DNA of 63,213 bases from contig JBEKBO010000014.1 of assembly GCA_050015355.1 (NCBI GenBank), positions 1-63,213 on the forward strand. The letters run 5' to 3'. A program made the position numbers and the translations under genes. Below the pieces are notes generated by a model, which was not told the DNA's origin, ran no database searches, and worked only from the letters and a program-made list of their open reading frames with translations. Of this stretch, positions 51,224 to 59,537 are shown one piece after another. This DNA is from CAWBRT01 sp050015355. GTDB taxonomy: Bacteria; Acidobacteriota; Terriglobia; Terriglobales; Acidobacteriaceae. The stretch's first letter is position 1, and every line of letters begins with the position of its first letter.

Positions 51224-51693
51224 TTGCGTTTCCCCGAATCGAGCGCCGGGCTATGGGGCCGGTGGCACATATCGCAGGCGGCTCCGCCCGAATGCTCCGC
51301 CGGGACGACCTGCGGAAACTGCTTCGGTTTGGCGATGTTCGCTTCGTGGCAACGGGCGCAAAGCACGGCGGCTTGCAGTTTCGCCGGCTTGACCGAGACA
51401 GGGTCTTCCGCATGCTTGGCCAGCGCCCCATGGCACGCCTCGCAGTTAACTCGCGCATGCCTTCCTTTTTGTTTCAGTTCGAGCACGTCGGAATGGCACG
51501 TCTCGCAGGTCTGGTGGCCGGCAAAGGCAACCGGACGCGCGGCGATTTCGGCGATTGCGTTGCCCCGGTAATGGCCGTATTGCCCAAAGCTGCGCGGGAC
51601 GAGAAAGCCTCGCGCCAATAAGAAGAGGAGTGTGCCCACCAGGAAAACCGCTGCGAGCCGCAACAGATGTCCTGCATCTTTAGGTATTTTCAC
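51220..51693 (-). CDS. Membrane-anchored tetrahaem cytochrome c
   Basis: The protein has a single N-terminal hydrophobic helix (LLRLAAVFLVGTLLFLLARGF) and four CxxCH haem sites: CETCH, CEACH, CARCH and CDMCH. GTG 51691-51693 is chosen because the helix then starts about 10 residues in; an in-frame ATG at 51777 would add 28 residues without family character. With the FeS and NrfD genes it forms a quinol-cytochrome electron-transfer module related to Nrf/Dsr/Qrc systems but with no catalytic subunit here. A CRP/FNR-like palindrome lies about 190 bases upstream. Confidence 0.85.
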   Translation of the reverse strand: MKIPKDAGHLLRLAAVFLVGTLLFLLARGFLVPRSFGQYGHYRGNAIAEIAARPVAFAGHQTCETCHSDVLELKQKGRHARVNCEACHGALAKHAEDPVSVKPAKLQAAVLCARCHEANIAKPKQFPQVVPAEHSGGAACDMCHRPHSPALDSGKRK

Positions 51694-51885
51694 AGGGATA
51701 TTCGCAATGCGCTCCGGGCAACAGACTGTGTTCGATTGGACTCCACCAACCAACGCCGCGACGACGCCCAGGCCCAAAACCAGCTTCGTTTCCGCTCAAT
51801 TGCCATCCATGTTCCCCAGGTGCGCCGGCCAGCAGGCGAACGCACGTATTGCTTCTTTTATCCCTTATCTGGCGAACACCCGGCA

Positions 51886-51899
51886 GTGATGCACGTCAC
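51886..51899. promoter_or_regulatory. CRP/FNR-like operator before the cytochrome/NrfD genes
   Basis: GTGA-TGCACG-TCAC, followed by an A as in CRP sites, lies about 190 bases upstream of the leftward cytochrome/FeS/NrfD set. Confidence 0.6.
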
Positions 51900-52164
51900 A
51901 TCGCGAGTGTGCAACCCAAGAACGACGTCGCCCGCCGGGAAAACGTCCGGTGCAATCCCCCCAACTCGGAGGCTGATTCGGGCTCGCGCCGGCCTGCCGA
52001 GGCGACTGGATGGATAGGTTTCCGCATGCGGGAGGGAGACCGGGTTGGCACGCTCCGACGGGCCTTGTTGGCGCAGATGTTACTAAAGTGAGTTCCGGCG
52101 GTTATGTTTCTTCTTGTCCGGCGGTTGGCTACTATGAGATTTGTCGGTTCAGGTGAGTTTGCCA

Positions 52165-53820
52165 ATGTCCAAGCATTTCAGATTAAAAGGCGTTCCCCTC
52201 TTTCTCGTCTGTGCGCTCGCATACTGCCTTCCAGTTGCTCCGCAGCAAGTTGCGGCGCAGACCGCGGATGACCGCAGCCTGGGCGACATTGCGCGCGATG
52301 TACGTGCGAAACAGCGGACCGAGATACAGGTTACTCAGGAGGACGCGAAAGAGATCTTCGCCTCTCTCGACGAAATCCTGGACTTTGCCAGCAAAGAAAC
52401 GGGCTTCCCGAAGCGCAGCCCGGTCAAACGTCAGTTGATCGGCAGAAAGCAGCTTGACGCAGAGACGGCACGGGAGCTTTCCAAGGAGGCGAAAGTAGAA
52501 AAACTCAGCCAGTCGGAGCTGGTGCTGAAGAAGCTCGGGCTGTTGCCCCCCGATTTTATGCTGAAAAGTTTTCTGCTGAAGGCTGCGGGGCAGCAGGTGG
52601 CCGGGTACTACGACCCGCGCGACAAGACAATGTACCTGCTGAACTGGGTTCCGCTGGAGGCGCAGCGCCCGGTGATGGCGCACGAACTTACGCATGCCCT
52701 GCAGGACCAGAACTACGATCTTGCGAAGAGGCTCCGTCGACCTGAGCTCTCATCGAAGGTAACGCCCGCCGGCGCCGCCTCTATGGCGGTGAGCGGCACG
52801 GATGAGGATGAGCACGGCATCGCGCAGCTCGCAGTACTCGAAGGCCAGGCGATGGTGGTTCTCATCGATTACGTGCTGCGCCCCACGGGCGTTACTCTGG
52901 CTAGTTCGCCGGCCGCTCAGGACTTTGTCAGCGATAAGGTTGAGGGCTACGATCTGGCGGTTAAGTTTCACGACGCGCCACGCGTTCTGAAGGAAGGCGC
53001 TACGTTTCCTTATCACGAAGGACTCGCCTTTGAAGTCGAGCTGCTTCGCCGCGGCGGCAAGTCAAAGGCTTTCGCCGGTCCATTCGTCCGCGTGCCGACC
53101 AACACACACCAGATTCTCCATCCGGATGCCTACCTGGCGAAGGCCGCTACGCCCAGCGTCAAAATTCCTGATCTCCGCCCGATTCTCGCCTCCGGATATG
53201 AACTGCTTGACTCCGGGATGATGGGAGAACTGGACGTTCGCATTATGGCGCAGGAGTTCGGACGCGAAAACGATCTCTTCTCCGTCGCGGCTAACTGGAA
53301 TGGCGGCGCCTATGTGGCGGTTAAGCGCATCGGCATCCCGAACGAAAAGCTGACGACTTCTGACGTCTCTTTGCTCTACGTTTCACGCTGGAAGACGCCG
53401 AAAGCCGCCAGACGTTTCGCGGAAATCTACAAAACGGCACTGACACGGCGAGTGACAGTCTCCCGCGAACAGACGATTGACAACACCGATTGTGGTCAGA
53501 GCGCACCCTGCAACGGTCCGCCGTGGTCGTCGAAACTCCTCACCAACGAGGGGACAGACTACCTGGAAATCTTGCCAAATAATACGGTAATGATCACGCA
53601 AAGTTTTGACGAAGCAGTGGTGTCCCGTTTGCGAGCGTTGATTCTTGATCCCGCGGCCGCGCAACTGAGCGCGTCCAACTTGCACGAACTGAGCCTCTCC
53701 CTTTATGAGTCTCCAGCTTTCCTCAATTTCCAAGAGCAGGTGCTTGGTGATTTGAAGAAGGACCTGTTGGAAAGGGTCGGCGAGTGGGCGAAATCCACCC
53801 CGACTGCTCAGGCCCGATAA
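52165..53820 (+). CDS. Exported gluzincin-type metallopeptidase-like protein
   Basis: The 551-residue protein has a signal peptide (VPLFLVCALAYCLPVAPQQVAAQ), then a helical part, and HELTHALQDQNYD near residue 175, an HExxH zinc motif; a Glu of VLEGQAMVVL about 45 residues later could be the third ligand. The preceding segment AGYYDPRDKTMYLL is also seen in such exported proteins. I do not know the family name. ATG 52165 is preferred (AGGTGAG upstream) over TTG 52141. It appears to be a single gene. Confidence 0.78.
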   Translation: MSKHFRLKGVPLFLVCALAYCLPVAPQQVAAQTADDRSLGDIARDVRAKQRTEIQVTQEDAKEIFASLDEILDFASKETGFPKRSPVKRQLIGRKQLDAETARELSKEAKVEKLSQSELVLKKLGLLPPDFMLKSFLLKAAGQQVAGYYDPRDKTMYLLNWVPLEAQRPVMAHELTHALQDQNYDLAKRLRRPELSSKVTPAGAASMAVSGTDEDEHGIAQLAVLEGQAMVVLIDYVLRPTGVTLASSPAAQDFVSDKVEGYDLAVKFHDAPRVLKEGATFPYHEGLAFEVELLRRGGKSKAFAGPFVRVPTNTHQILHPDAYLAKAATPSVKIPDLRPILASGYELLDSGMMGELDVRIMAQEFGRENDLFSVAANWNGGAYVAVKRIGIPNEKLTTSDVSLLYVSRWKTPKAARRFAEIYKTALTRRVTVSREQTIDNTDCGQSAPCNGPPWSSKLLTNEGTDYLEILPNNTVMITQSFDEAVVSRLRALILDPAAAQLSASNLHELSLSLYESPAFLNFQEQVLGDLKKDLLERVGEWAKSTPTAQAR

Positions 53821-54350
53821 GAAAGTACGAATCACCAACGAAGCGCTCGCTTTTGGGGCGCAAGCACTGAGATTGAATCCAGGGCGGTAGGCTTGCAGTC
53901 CCCGCCATGAGCCGGCGGCCGTCCAAATAATCTCCCTGTTGCAAAACTCTGCTGCGAAACCTGGTTGTGAAACAACGCTCTCTTCGGCCGTATCCTGCTA
54001 GATTCCCGCCAGTCGCCGCTTTCCACGGCAGTCACCAGCTATTGTGAGGAAGGTCACTGCAAAGCCCACTTACCTCTGATTATTTAGTGCCCGCAACATC
54101 GGCAAGCGGGGCAGGTAGCGCGACTGGCTTCCCGAACTGGATGAGAGTTGTCGTCATACAGGGGTGGCCCGTTCGTGGTGTCGAAGACCAGGATGGCATT
54201 CTCGCTTGTCAGGACAGGTCACGGGACGAAGAAGCGAGCTTTTGCGGTGCGGAGGGCGGCTTAAGTGCTTACGCCCGGGCATCGCGGGTGAAATCGTGGT
54301 GATGAGAACGCCTGTCAAAGGCGGGTCTCCCGGGATTTTCGAGGTGCGGC
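53821..54350. other. Intergenic region with a CRP/FNR-like site
   Basis: These 530 bases hold no convincing gene; the frame at 54087-54302 lacks an RBS and family signal. The only clear feature is the GTGA-N6-TCAC palindrome at 54044-54057. Confidence 0.5.
54044..54057. promoter_or_regulatory. CRP/FNR-like operator
   Basis: GTGA-GGAAGG-TCAC with a TGC right flank lies about 300 bases before the membrane-anchored protein gene at 54351. It is nearly identical to the site at 55088 (GTGAGG...GTCACTGC). Confidence 0.55.
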
Positions 54351-55064
54351 ATGAATGTTCTCCTCGCGCTCGGCTGCTTGCTCGCAGTTCTCTTTTGTGT
54401 GGCAGGGATACTGCTGCGCGACGTGGTTCGTTCCAGGAGTTTGCAGCAGCGAGGCCGCTCTTTGGGGCTTTCGTTTGAACCGGTTTCCGAACCCGTGACG
54501 GGGCCTCAACTGAAAGCAACATCGTGCCTCCAGGATGGGTGCTCCACTGTCGCCTTCAATGTTTTGGCCGGCCGCGTAGGCGGGTTCCAGGTTCGCGTTT
54601 TCGATCTCCGCGACGAAAGCGCCGAAGCCCCGGTTTTGACCACGGTTGCCGCCTTCCGCTCGCAGACCGCCAACTTGCCCTCGTTCGAAATCGGCCTGAA
54701 GGGCCTTTTTGGGCGAATTGCCGAAGCGCTTAAAGCGCGCCCTGCGACCGTCGGCAAGGAAAACCTTTCCAACCAGTTTTTCATTCGCGGTGCGGCGGAC
54801 GCGAAGCAAATTAACGATTTTCTGACCCCGCCGCGGCTGGAACGGCTTCGACTGTCTGTGAACCGGTACCGGCTAACCTGTAATCCGGAGTGGGCTTTTG
54901 TTTATCGGCCCGGCATAAAAATCAAGGCAAAGGAACTTTCACACTTTCTCGAGGAGACGACAAAAATCGCGGAAGCACTGCTGACGTGCGCGTCCGATTT
55001 GCAGAAGACCGCATCTGGCGCGGCTGGCAACAGGCTTTCCATCTCGCGCGGCGCCGGCGGTTGA
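54351..55064 (+). CDS. Membrane-anchored hypothetical protein
   Basis: The 237-residue protein has one N-terminal membrane helix (MNVLLALGCLLAVLFCVAGILL) and a soluble domain in the cytoplasm or periplasm. The layout (helix, then a domain with VRVFDLRDESAEAPVLTTVAAFRS and a C-terminal LERLRLSVNRYRL pattern) resembles small uncharacterised DUF-type proteins. I recognise no function. It has a GAGG-type RBS and precedes the OOR regulator by 133 bases on the same strand. Confidence 0.7.
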   Translation: MNVLLALGCLLAVLFCVAGILLRDVVRSRSLQQRGRSLGLSFEPVSEPVTGPQLKATSCLQDGCSTVAFNVLAGRVGGFQVRVFDLRDESAEAPVLTTVAAFRSQTANLPSFEIGLKGLFGRIAEALKARPATVGKENLSNQFFIRGAADAKQINDFLTPPRLERLRLSVNRYRLTCNPEWAFVYRPGIKIKAKELSHFLEETTKIAEALLTCASDLQKTASGAAGNRLSISRGAGG

Positions 55065-55087
55065 CGCCTGGGTGCTCACTTTGAGGC

Positions 55088-55101
55088 GTGAGGTACGTCA
55101 C
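55088..55101. promoter_or_regulatory. CRP/FNR-like operator before the oxalate genes
   Basis: GTGA-GGTACG-TCAC, a full 14-bp palindrome, lies about 100 bases upstream of the FadR-type regulator that heads the oxidoreductase genes. Confidence 0.65.
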
Positions 55102-55134
55102 TGCATTGCAAATTCGAGAAGGGCATTATGCGAT

Positions 55135-55148
55135 TGGTCTGATGACCA
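55135..55148. promoter_or_regulatory. Candidate GntR-type operator
   Basis: TGGTC-TGAT-GACCA is an inverted repeat just before the regulator gene. FadR-family operators are TGGT/ACCA palindromes, usually with a 3-nt spacer between the TGGT and ACCA cores. Here the spacer is 6, so this is a tentative autoregulatory site. Two direct ATTGCAAA copies flank it (near 55105 and 55162). Confidence 0.45.
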
Positions 55149-55196
55149 TATCAACACACCAATTGCAAAGCCGTAAAGGGGACCCCCGCGGGCCAG

Positions 55197-55928
55197 ATGT
55201 TAACGCACCCAAAAACCGAATTCGAAGCCATTCACAGAAACAAGCTGTACGAGGAAGTGGCCGACAAACTCCAGCAATGGATCCTGGACGAAATGAAACC
55301 AGGAGACAAACTTCCGCCGGAGCGCCAACTGGCGGAGATATTTGGAGTCGGTCGCAGTTCCATCCGTGACGCGGTTCGCAGGCTGCAGGCCATGGGCTTG
55401 GTCGAGCCACGTCAGGGCCACGGAACTGTAATCTGCGAGGTTTCCGATCATTCGATCATCAGCCCGCTTAGCTCTGTACTGATCAGGAAGTGGAAGCTCG
55501 TCGCCGAACTGCTTGATGTTCGCAAGATCATTGAGCCAGGAATCGCCGCCCGCGCAGCCGGCAATGCCTCGCCTGAACATATCTCCGCCATGGAGGAGAT
55601 TTTGCAAAGGCAGGCCAGGAAGCTGGACCGTGGCGAGTCGGCGATCGCAGAGGACTCCGAGTTTCACTATTGCCTTGCTTTAGCCGCCGACAACTCCGTG
55701 GTGTTGAGAGTTTTGGATGTCCTGATGGATCTGCTACAGAAGTCCAGAGAGCAATCCTTGCAACTCAAGGGACGTCCCGCAAGGTCGCTAGCCGGTCACC
55801 GGCGGATCGTTGCCGCCATCAAGCGGAAAGATGCAGCCGGGGCCGAGGCCGCCATGCGAAAGCACCTGGAGGAGATTGAAACAATCATTGTGCAAACAAG
55901 TGTAACGACTGAAACGCAAAACGACTGA
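55197..55928 (+). CDS. FadR-family (GntR superfamily) regulator
   Basis: The 243-residue regulator has an N-terminal winged helix (YEEVADKLQQWILDEMKPGDKLP, then PERQLAEIFGVGRSSIRDAVRRLQ) and an FCD ligand-binding domain (about 90-235) whose metal-binding residues appear as DSEFHYCLALAADN and the His of GHRRIVAAI. FCD domains usually bind organic acids. It stands 27 bases before the oxidoreductase genes and most likely senses their substrate. Confidence 0.92.
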   Translation: MLTHPKTEFEAIHRNKLYEEVADKLQQWILDEMKPGDKLPPERQLAEIFGVGRSSIRDAVRRLQAMGLVEPRQGHGTVICEVSDHSIISPLSSVLIRKWKLVAELLDVRKIIEPGIAARAAGNASPEHISAMEEILQRQARKLDRGESAIAEDSEFHYCLALAADNSVVLRVLDVLMDLLQKSREQSLQLKGRPARSLAGHRRIVAAIKRKDAAGAEAAMRKHLEEIETIIVQTSVTTETQND

Positions 55929-55955
55929 AACGCAATCAACGAATGGAGGTTGCAA

Positions 55956-57128
55956 ATGGGCCAGCTTTTCGCGGTCGAGATCATTTACCGAGGCGTCTTC
56001 CAGAAGAACCTCGCGAAAAACATATGCCGCGGGATCGTTTTGGCTGCCCACAACGAGGGCAGACCGGGGATCTCGTTCGGACGGTATTCGGACTCTCCCG
56101 AGCGTAATGGCATTCCAGCCAAGAGTTTTGCCATCGTGGCCAGCGATGACGAGACGCTCGAAATCGGCATGGCGCAGTACATGCCCAAGCAAGTTGATGT
56201 AACCGTGGTGTTGGACGACACGCTTTGCAAGGGGATGGAGCCTTGGGCTTGGGCCGGATTGGAACCAGTCAATCGCACTCTTAAACCCGGCAAGACGTTA
56301 ATCGTCGTCTCTACCGAACCTGCGGCCAGCCTCCTGAAGATGATCCACAAGAAGGATGCGCCTTACAAGCTGGGGGTTCTCAAGGGCATCGCCAGTTTCT
56401 CCGGCATGTGGAACTACAAGGACGACCACACCGACATGCGCGTGCTGGGCGCCATTGGCAAGGCTCTGCCGGAGTTGTTCAAAGTGCAGTCGCTCGAAAA
56501 GTACATCACGGAAAAACTGAAAAACCCGGCCAAGGTGCAATCGGCCTTAATGGCATACCAGCGCCTCACGGTCACCGATGTAAAGGCCGGCGAAGGCAAT
56601 CAGGAAGAGCCTTTCAGTTGGGGACTGCCCGGCTCCAGCAAGATGCGGGAAGGCGTTTCAATCGTCGGCGCTCCTCAGGGCGGACCCTACAAGAACCCGG
56701 TAACGCAGGAAGTTGGCGGTTTCCGGCCGGGACGCAACGAGAAGCTAAAGAAGTTCAGCGCGCGCACCATGAGGCCGGTCATCGACTTCCAGACCTGCAC
56801 CAAGTGCACTCTGTGCTGGCTGCAGTGTCCTGATTCCTCCTTCGACGTCACGCCGGATGGAGTCTATGACGCCAACATGGAAGTCTGCTGCGGTTGCGGC
56901 GTTTGCGAAGCGGTATGCCCGGTTCCGAATTGCGTCACCATGGTCAGCGAACTCGCGTTCGGCGACAACGCCAGCCAGTGGGAGGCATACGCCAAGGACA
57001 AGGTCGCCTACAAGGCGTGGCTGAAGACGAAGATTCAGAACGTCCCGCAGCGCGCTCATGGTTACCGTTATCGCGGTCAGTACAAAGAAGAAATTCCCGC
57101 AGCACTGGAAATCGCTAACAAAGCGTAG
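55956..57128 (+). CDS. Oxalate oxidoreductase-type gamma-delta fusion subunit
   Basis: The 390-residue protein joins a 2-oxoacid:acceptor oxidoreductase gamma domain (residues about 1-190) to a 2x[4Fe-4S] delta domain (about 260-340; CTKCTLCWLQC and CCGCGVCEAVC). In most pyruvate:ferredoxin oxidoreductases these are separate genes; a fused form is described for the oxalate oxidoreductase of Moorella. The delta domain passes electrons to ferredoxin. ATG 55956 has GGAGG 6 nt upstream. The alpha and beta subunits follow. Confidence 0.88.
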   Translation: MGQLFAVEIIYRGVFQKNLAKNICRGIVLAAHNEGRPGISFGRYSDSPERNGIPAKSFAIVASDDETLEIGMAQYMPKQVDVTVVLDDTLCKGMEPWAWAGLEPVNRTLKPGKTLIVVSTEPAASLLKMIHKKDAPYKLGVLKGIASFSGMWNYKDDHTDMRVLGAIGKALPELFKVQSLEKYITEKLKNPAKVQSALMAYQRLTVTDVKAGEGNQEEPFSWGLPGSSKMREGVSIVGAPQGGPYKNPVTQEVGGFRPGRNEKLKKFSARTMRPVIDFQTCTKCTLCWLQCPDSSFDVTPDGVYDANMEVCCGCGVCEAVCPVPNCVTMVSELAFGDNASQWEAYAKDKVAYKAWLKTKIQNVPQRAHGYRYRGQYKEEIPAALEIANKA

Positions 57129-57151
57129 CCCAGAGAGAAGGAGATTAGGTC

Positions 57152-58375
57152 ATGGCAGTGATGGCACATACGCCTGTAGAGCAGGAATCGGAAGCCCTAA
57201 TCACCGGGTCGGAAGCGATGGCAGTGGCTTGCAAACTGGCCGACGTCGACGTGGTGACCGCCTTCCCGATTCGTCCCTACGACACCGTAATGCAGTTCAT
57301 GTCGCAACTGATCGCCAATGGCGAAATGGACTGCGAATTCATTCCGGCCGACGGTGAACATTCACAGTTTGAGATCGTCAAACACGCCTCCGCCTGCGGA
57401 GCCCGCGTTTTCGTGGGCAGCAGCGGCGTGGGCTGGATGTATGCCATGGAAGCGCTGACGGTAACCCCGGCACTGCGCATTCCCATGGTTGCTATCGTCG
57501 GCAACCGCGCGCTCGACGATCCCGGCGCGTTCGGCACGGAGCACAATGACGCGCTTTCGGTTCGCGACCTCGGATGGAACTTGGTTTGGGTCGACAGCGC
57601 ACAGGAAGCCTTCGACACCGCTCTGATCGCCTATCGCTTCGCCGAGGATCGGCGCATATTCACACCCTGCGCCATCAGCCTCGACGGCGCGTTCCTCACC
57701 CACTCGCAGGCGCTGGTCAAGATTCCGACGCAGGCGCAGGTCAATAAGTTCCTGCCCCGCTATAACCGCGCCGACCTGTTGTTCCACCCCGACAACGTCA
57801 TCTCGGTCGCTCCGCAGTGCAACGAGGACTGGGTGATGGAAGTCCGCATGCAGAACTACGCGGTGACGGAGCGCGCGCGCGACGTGCTGCGTGAAGTCTA
57901 TGCCGAGTTCGAAAGCGTCTTCGGCCGCAAGTACGGCAACCCGTTCTTCGAAGAGTACATGACCGAAGATGCCGATGTCGTTCTGCTGGGTATGGGCACG
58001 CTCTCCATGCCGCTCAAGGTCGCCATCCGGCAGATGCGCGCAGCAGGCAAGAAGGTCGGCTTCGTGCGCCTGCGCTGGTTCCGCCCCTTCCCGACGGAGG
58101 AGCTGGCGAAGTGCCTCGGCCGGTTCAAGGCAGTGGGCGTCATCGACCGCGATTATTCGCTGGGTTCGCCGTATCTCAGCGGCGTCGTGGCCACCGAAGT
58201 GCGCACCGCACTGTATCCGGGCAGCGGCCCGAAACCGCCGGTACTGGGCTTTATCTGCGGTCTCGGCGGACGCGAAGTCACTCTGCCCGATATCGAGAAG
58301 ATGACCGAGATCACCTTCGCAGCCGCGCAAGGCAAGTCTCAACCGCTGACTCAATGGATCGGGGTGCGGAAGTAA
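57152..58375 (+). CDS. Oxalate oxidoreductase-type alpha subunit
   Basis: The 407-residue subunit matches the 2-oxoacid:ferredoxin oxidoreductase alpha family (EFIPADGEHSQFEIVKHASACGARVFVGSS; NRALDDPGAFGTEHNDAL). The key segment reads AFPIRPYD with Arg41, where pyruvate enzymes have YPITPSS. As I recall, the Thr-to-Arg change (PIRP) marks oxalate oxidoreductase, the Arg helping to hold the dianion. The gene lies 23 bases after the gamma-delta subunit; AGGAG precedes the ATG. Confidence 0.88.
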   Translation: MAVMAHTPVEQESEALITGSEAMAVACKLADVDVVTAFPIRPYDTVMQFMSQLIANGEMDCEFIPADGEHSQFEIVKHASACGARVFVGSSGVGWMYAMEALTVTPALRIPMVAIVGNRALDDPGAFGTEHNDALSVRDLGWNLVWVDSAQEAFDTALIAYRFAEDRRIFTPCAISLDGAFLTHSQALVKIPTQAQVNKFLPRYNRADLLFHPDNVISVAPQCNEDWVMEVRMQNYAVTERARDVLREVYAEFESVFGRKYGNPFFEEYMTEDADVVLLGMGTLSMPLKVAIRQMRAAGKKVGFVRLRWFRPFPTEELAKCLGRFKAVGVIDRDYSLGSPYLSGVVATEVRTALYPGSGPKPPVLGFICGLGGREVTLPDIEKMTEITFAAAQGKSQPLTQWIGVRK

Positions 58376-58405
58376 TGTTCCGGCGCCGGAAAGGATGAGC
58401 GAAAA

Positions 58406-59422
58406 ATGAGTACCTATATCGACGAGAAACCCACACAGAATCTCGAGGCCTTCAAGGGAGTCAAGAAGATCCCCAACGAGGAGTACTACACCTCCGGACA
58501 CCGCACCTGTCAGGCTTGCTATTCCGCGGAGATCATGAGGCTGATGGCGAAAGCCGCCGGCCCCAGAACGGTAGTGCTGGGAAGCACCGGGTGCATGTAC
58601 GTTGCCAACACCAGTTATTACACCACTCCATGGGGCGTCCCGTGGATGCATACCCAGTTGTTCAGCTCCGGGTCGGGTGCCGTGGGCGTAGCAGCCGCCT
58701 ACAAGGCCCTGATGCGGAAAGGCAAGATGAAGGACGAACCGATCAATGTCATCGCCTTCTGCGGTGACGGCGGCGGTATGGATGCCGGCTTGGGCGGCAT
58801 TTCGTCGGCTATGCTGCATGCCGAGTACAACCTGTTAATCCTGATGTACGACAACGAGACGTATGCCAACACCGACATCCAGGTTTCCGGCGGCACTCCG
58901 TGGGGCGCGCACACCTCATTCAGTACTCCCGGCTCGGTGAAGCGCATCATGCATCGTTGCTGGAAGAAGAACATGGCGGGCTTGATTATCGCCGGCCATC
59001 CAACTGTGAAGTACGTGTCCACCATTTCCACCTCGTTCGCGCTGCAGGCGATGAACAACATTCGCAAGGCGTTGACGATTGGCGGTCCCACGTTCATCCA
59101 CTGCCTCAACCCGTGCCCGAAAGGCTGGGATTTTGATCCGATCATGTCCTACGAGTTGGGCGAACTGGCAGTCAACAGCGGCATTTGGCCTCTGTATGAA
59201 GTGGAAGAAGGCAAGCTGAAGCTGTTCGGCAAGACAAAGATGCTCGCCGACGGCAAGGCAGTTCGTACGCCGGTAAAGGAGTACTTGCTCAAACAGGGCC
59301 GGTTCTCCCACTTCACGAATGACGATGTCGATTACTTCCAGAGCAAGATCGATGACATGTGGAACAAATGGTTGATTCCCGGTGTGATCCCGATCCAGAA
59401 AGAGGTTGATGCTTCCGAATGA
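58406..59422 (+). CDS. Oxalate oxidoreductase-type beta subunit (ThDP, [4Fe-4S])
   Basis: The 338-residue subunit binds ThDP (FCGDGGGMDAGLGG...YDNETYANTDIQVSGGTPWGAHTS) and a proximal [4Fe-4S] cluster (Cys of HRTCQACYSAE, a Cys in GSTGC and Cys in LNPCPKGW). With alpha and gamma-delta it forms the full enzyme: substrate + CoA-independent or CoA-dependent cleavage to CO2 and reduced ferredoxin. The oxalate-type alpha motif and the OxlT-like transporter downstream argue for oxalate to 2 CO2 without CoA. Followed by a terminator. Confidence 0.88.
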   Translation: MSTYIDEKPTQNLEAFKGVKKIPNEEYYTSGHRTCQACYSAEIMRLMAKAAGPRTVVLGSTGCMYVANTSYYTTPWGVPWMHTQLFSSGSGAVGVAAAYKALMRKGKMKDEPINVIAFCGDGGGMDAGLGGISSAMLHAEYNLLILMYDNETYANTDIQVSGGTPWGAHTSFSTPGSVKRIMHRCWKKNMAGLIIAGHPTVKYVSTISTSFALQAMNNIRKALTIGGPTFIHCLNPCPKGWDFDPIMSYELGELAVNSGIWPLYEVEEGKLKLFGKTKMLADGKAVRTPVKEYLLKQGRFSHFTNDDVDYFQSKIDDMWNKWLIPGVIPIQKEVDASE

Positions 59423-59427
59423 ACTTT

Positions 59428-59460
59428 GGCCCGCCCCGAAAAAGGGCGGGCCTCTTTATT
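59428..59460 (+). terminator. Rho-independent terminator after the beta subunit
   Basis: GGCCCGCCC and GGGCGGGCC form a perfect 9-bp stem with a 7-nt loop, followed by a T-rich stretch (TCTTTATT). It lies between the oxidoreductase genes and the transporter, so the transporter depends on read-through or its own promoter. Confidence 0.9.
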
Positions 59461-59537
59461 CTGCGGTACGTGCCTCAGGCTGGACGGGGTGGCCGGAAAA
59501 GGGAAGTTAACCCAAGTGCCACTCAGGAGGTTTGCCA

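Noticed and set aside
54087..54302. 71-codon frame before the membrane-anchored protein gene
   Set aside because: No RBS, no resemblance to known proteins and a composition not unlike the surrounding noncoding DNA.
57362..58819. A 485-codon frame opposite the oxidoreductase alpha/beta genes
   Set aside because: It spans two well-supported genes in antisense and has a His/Gly/Arg-rich shadow composition.
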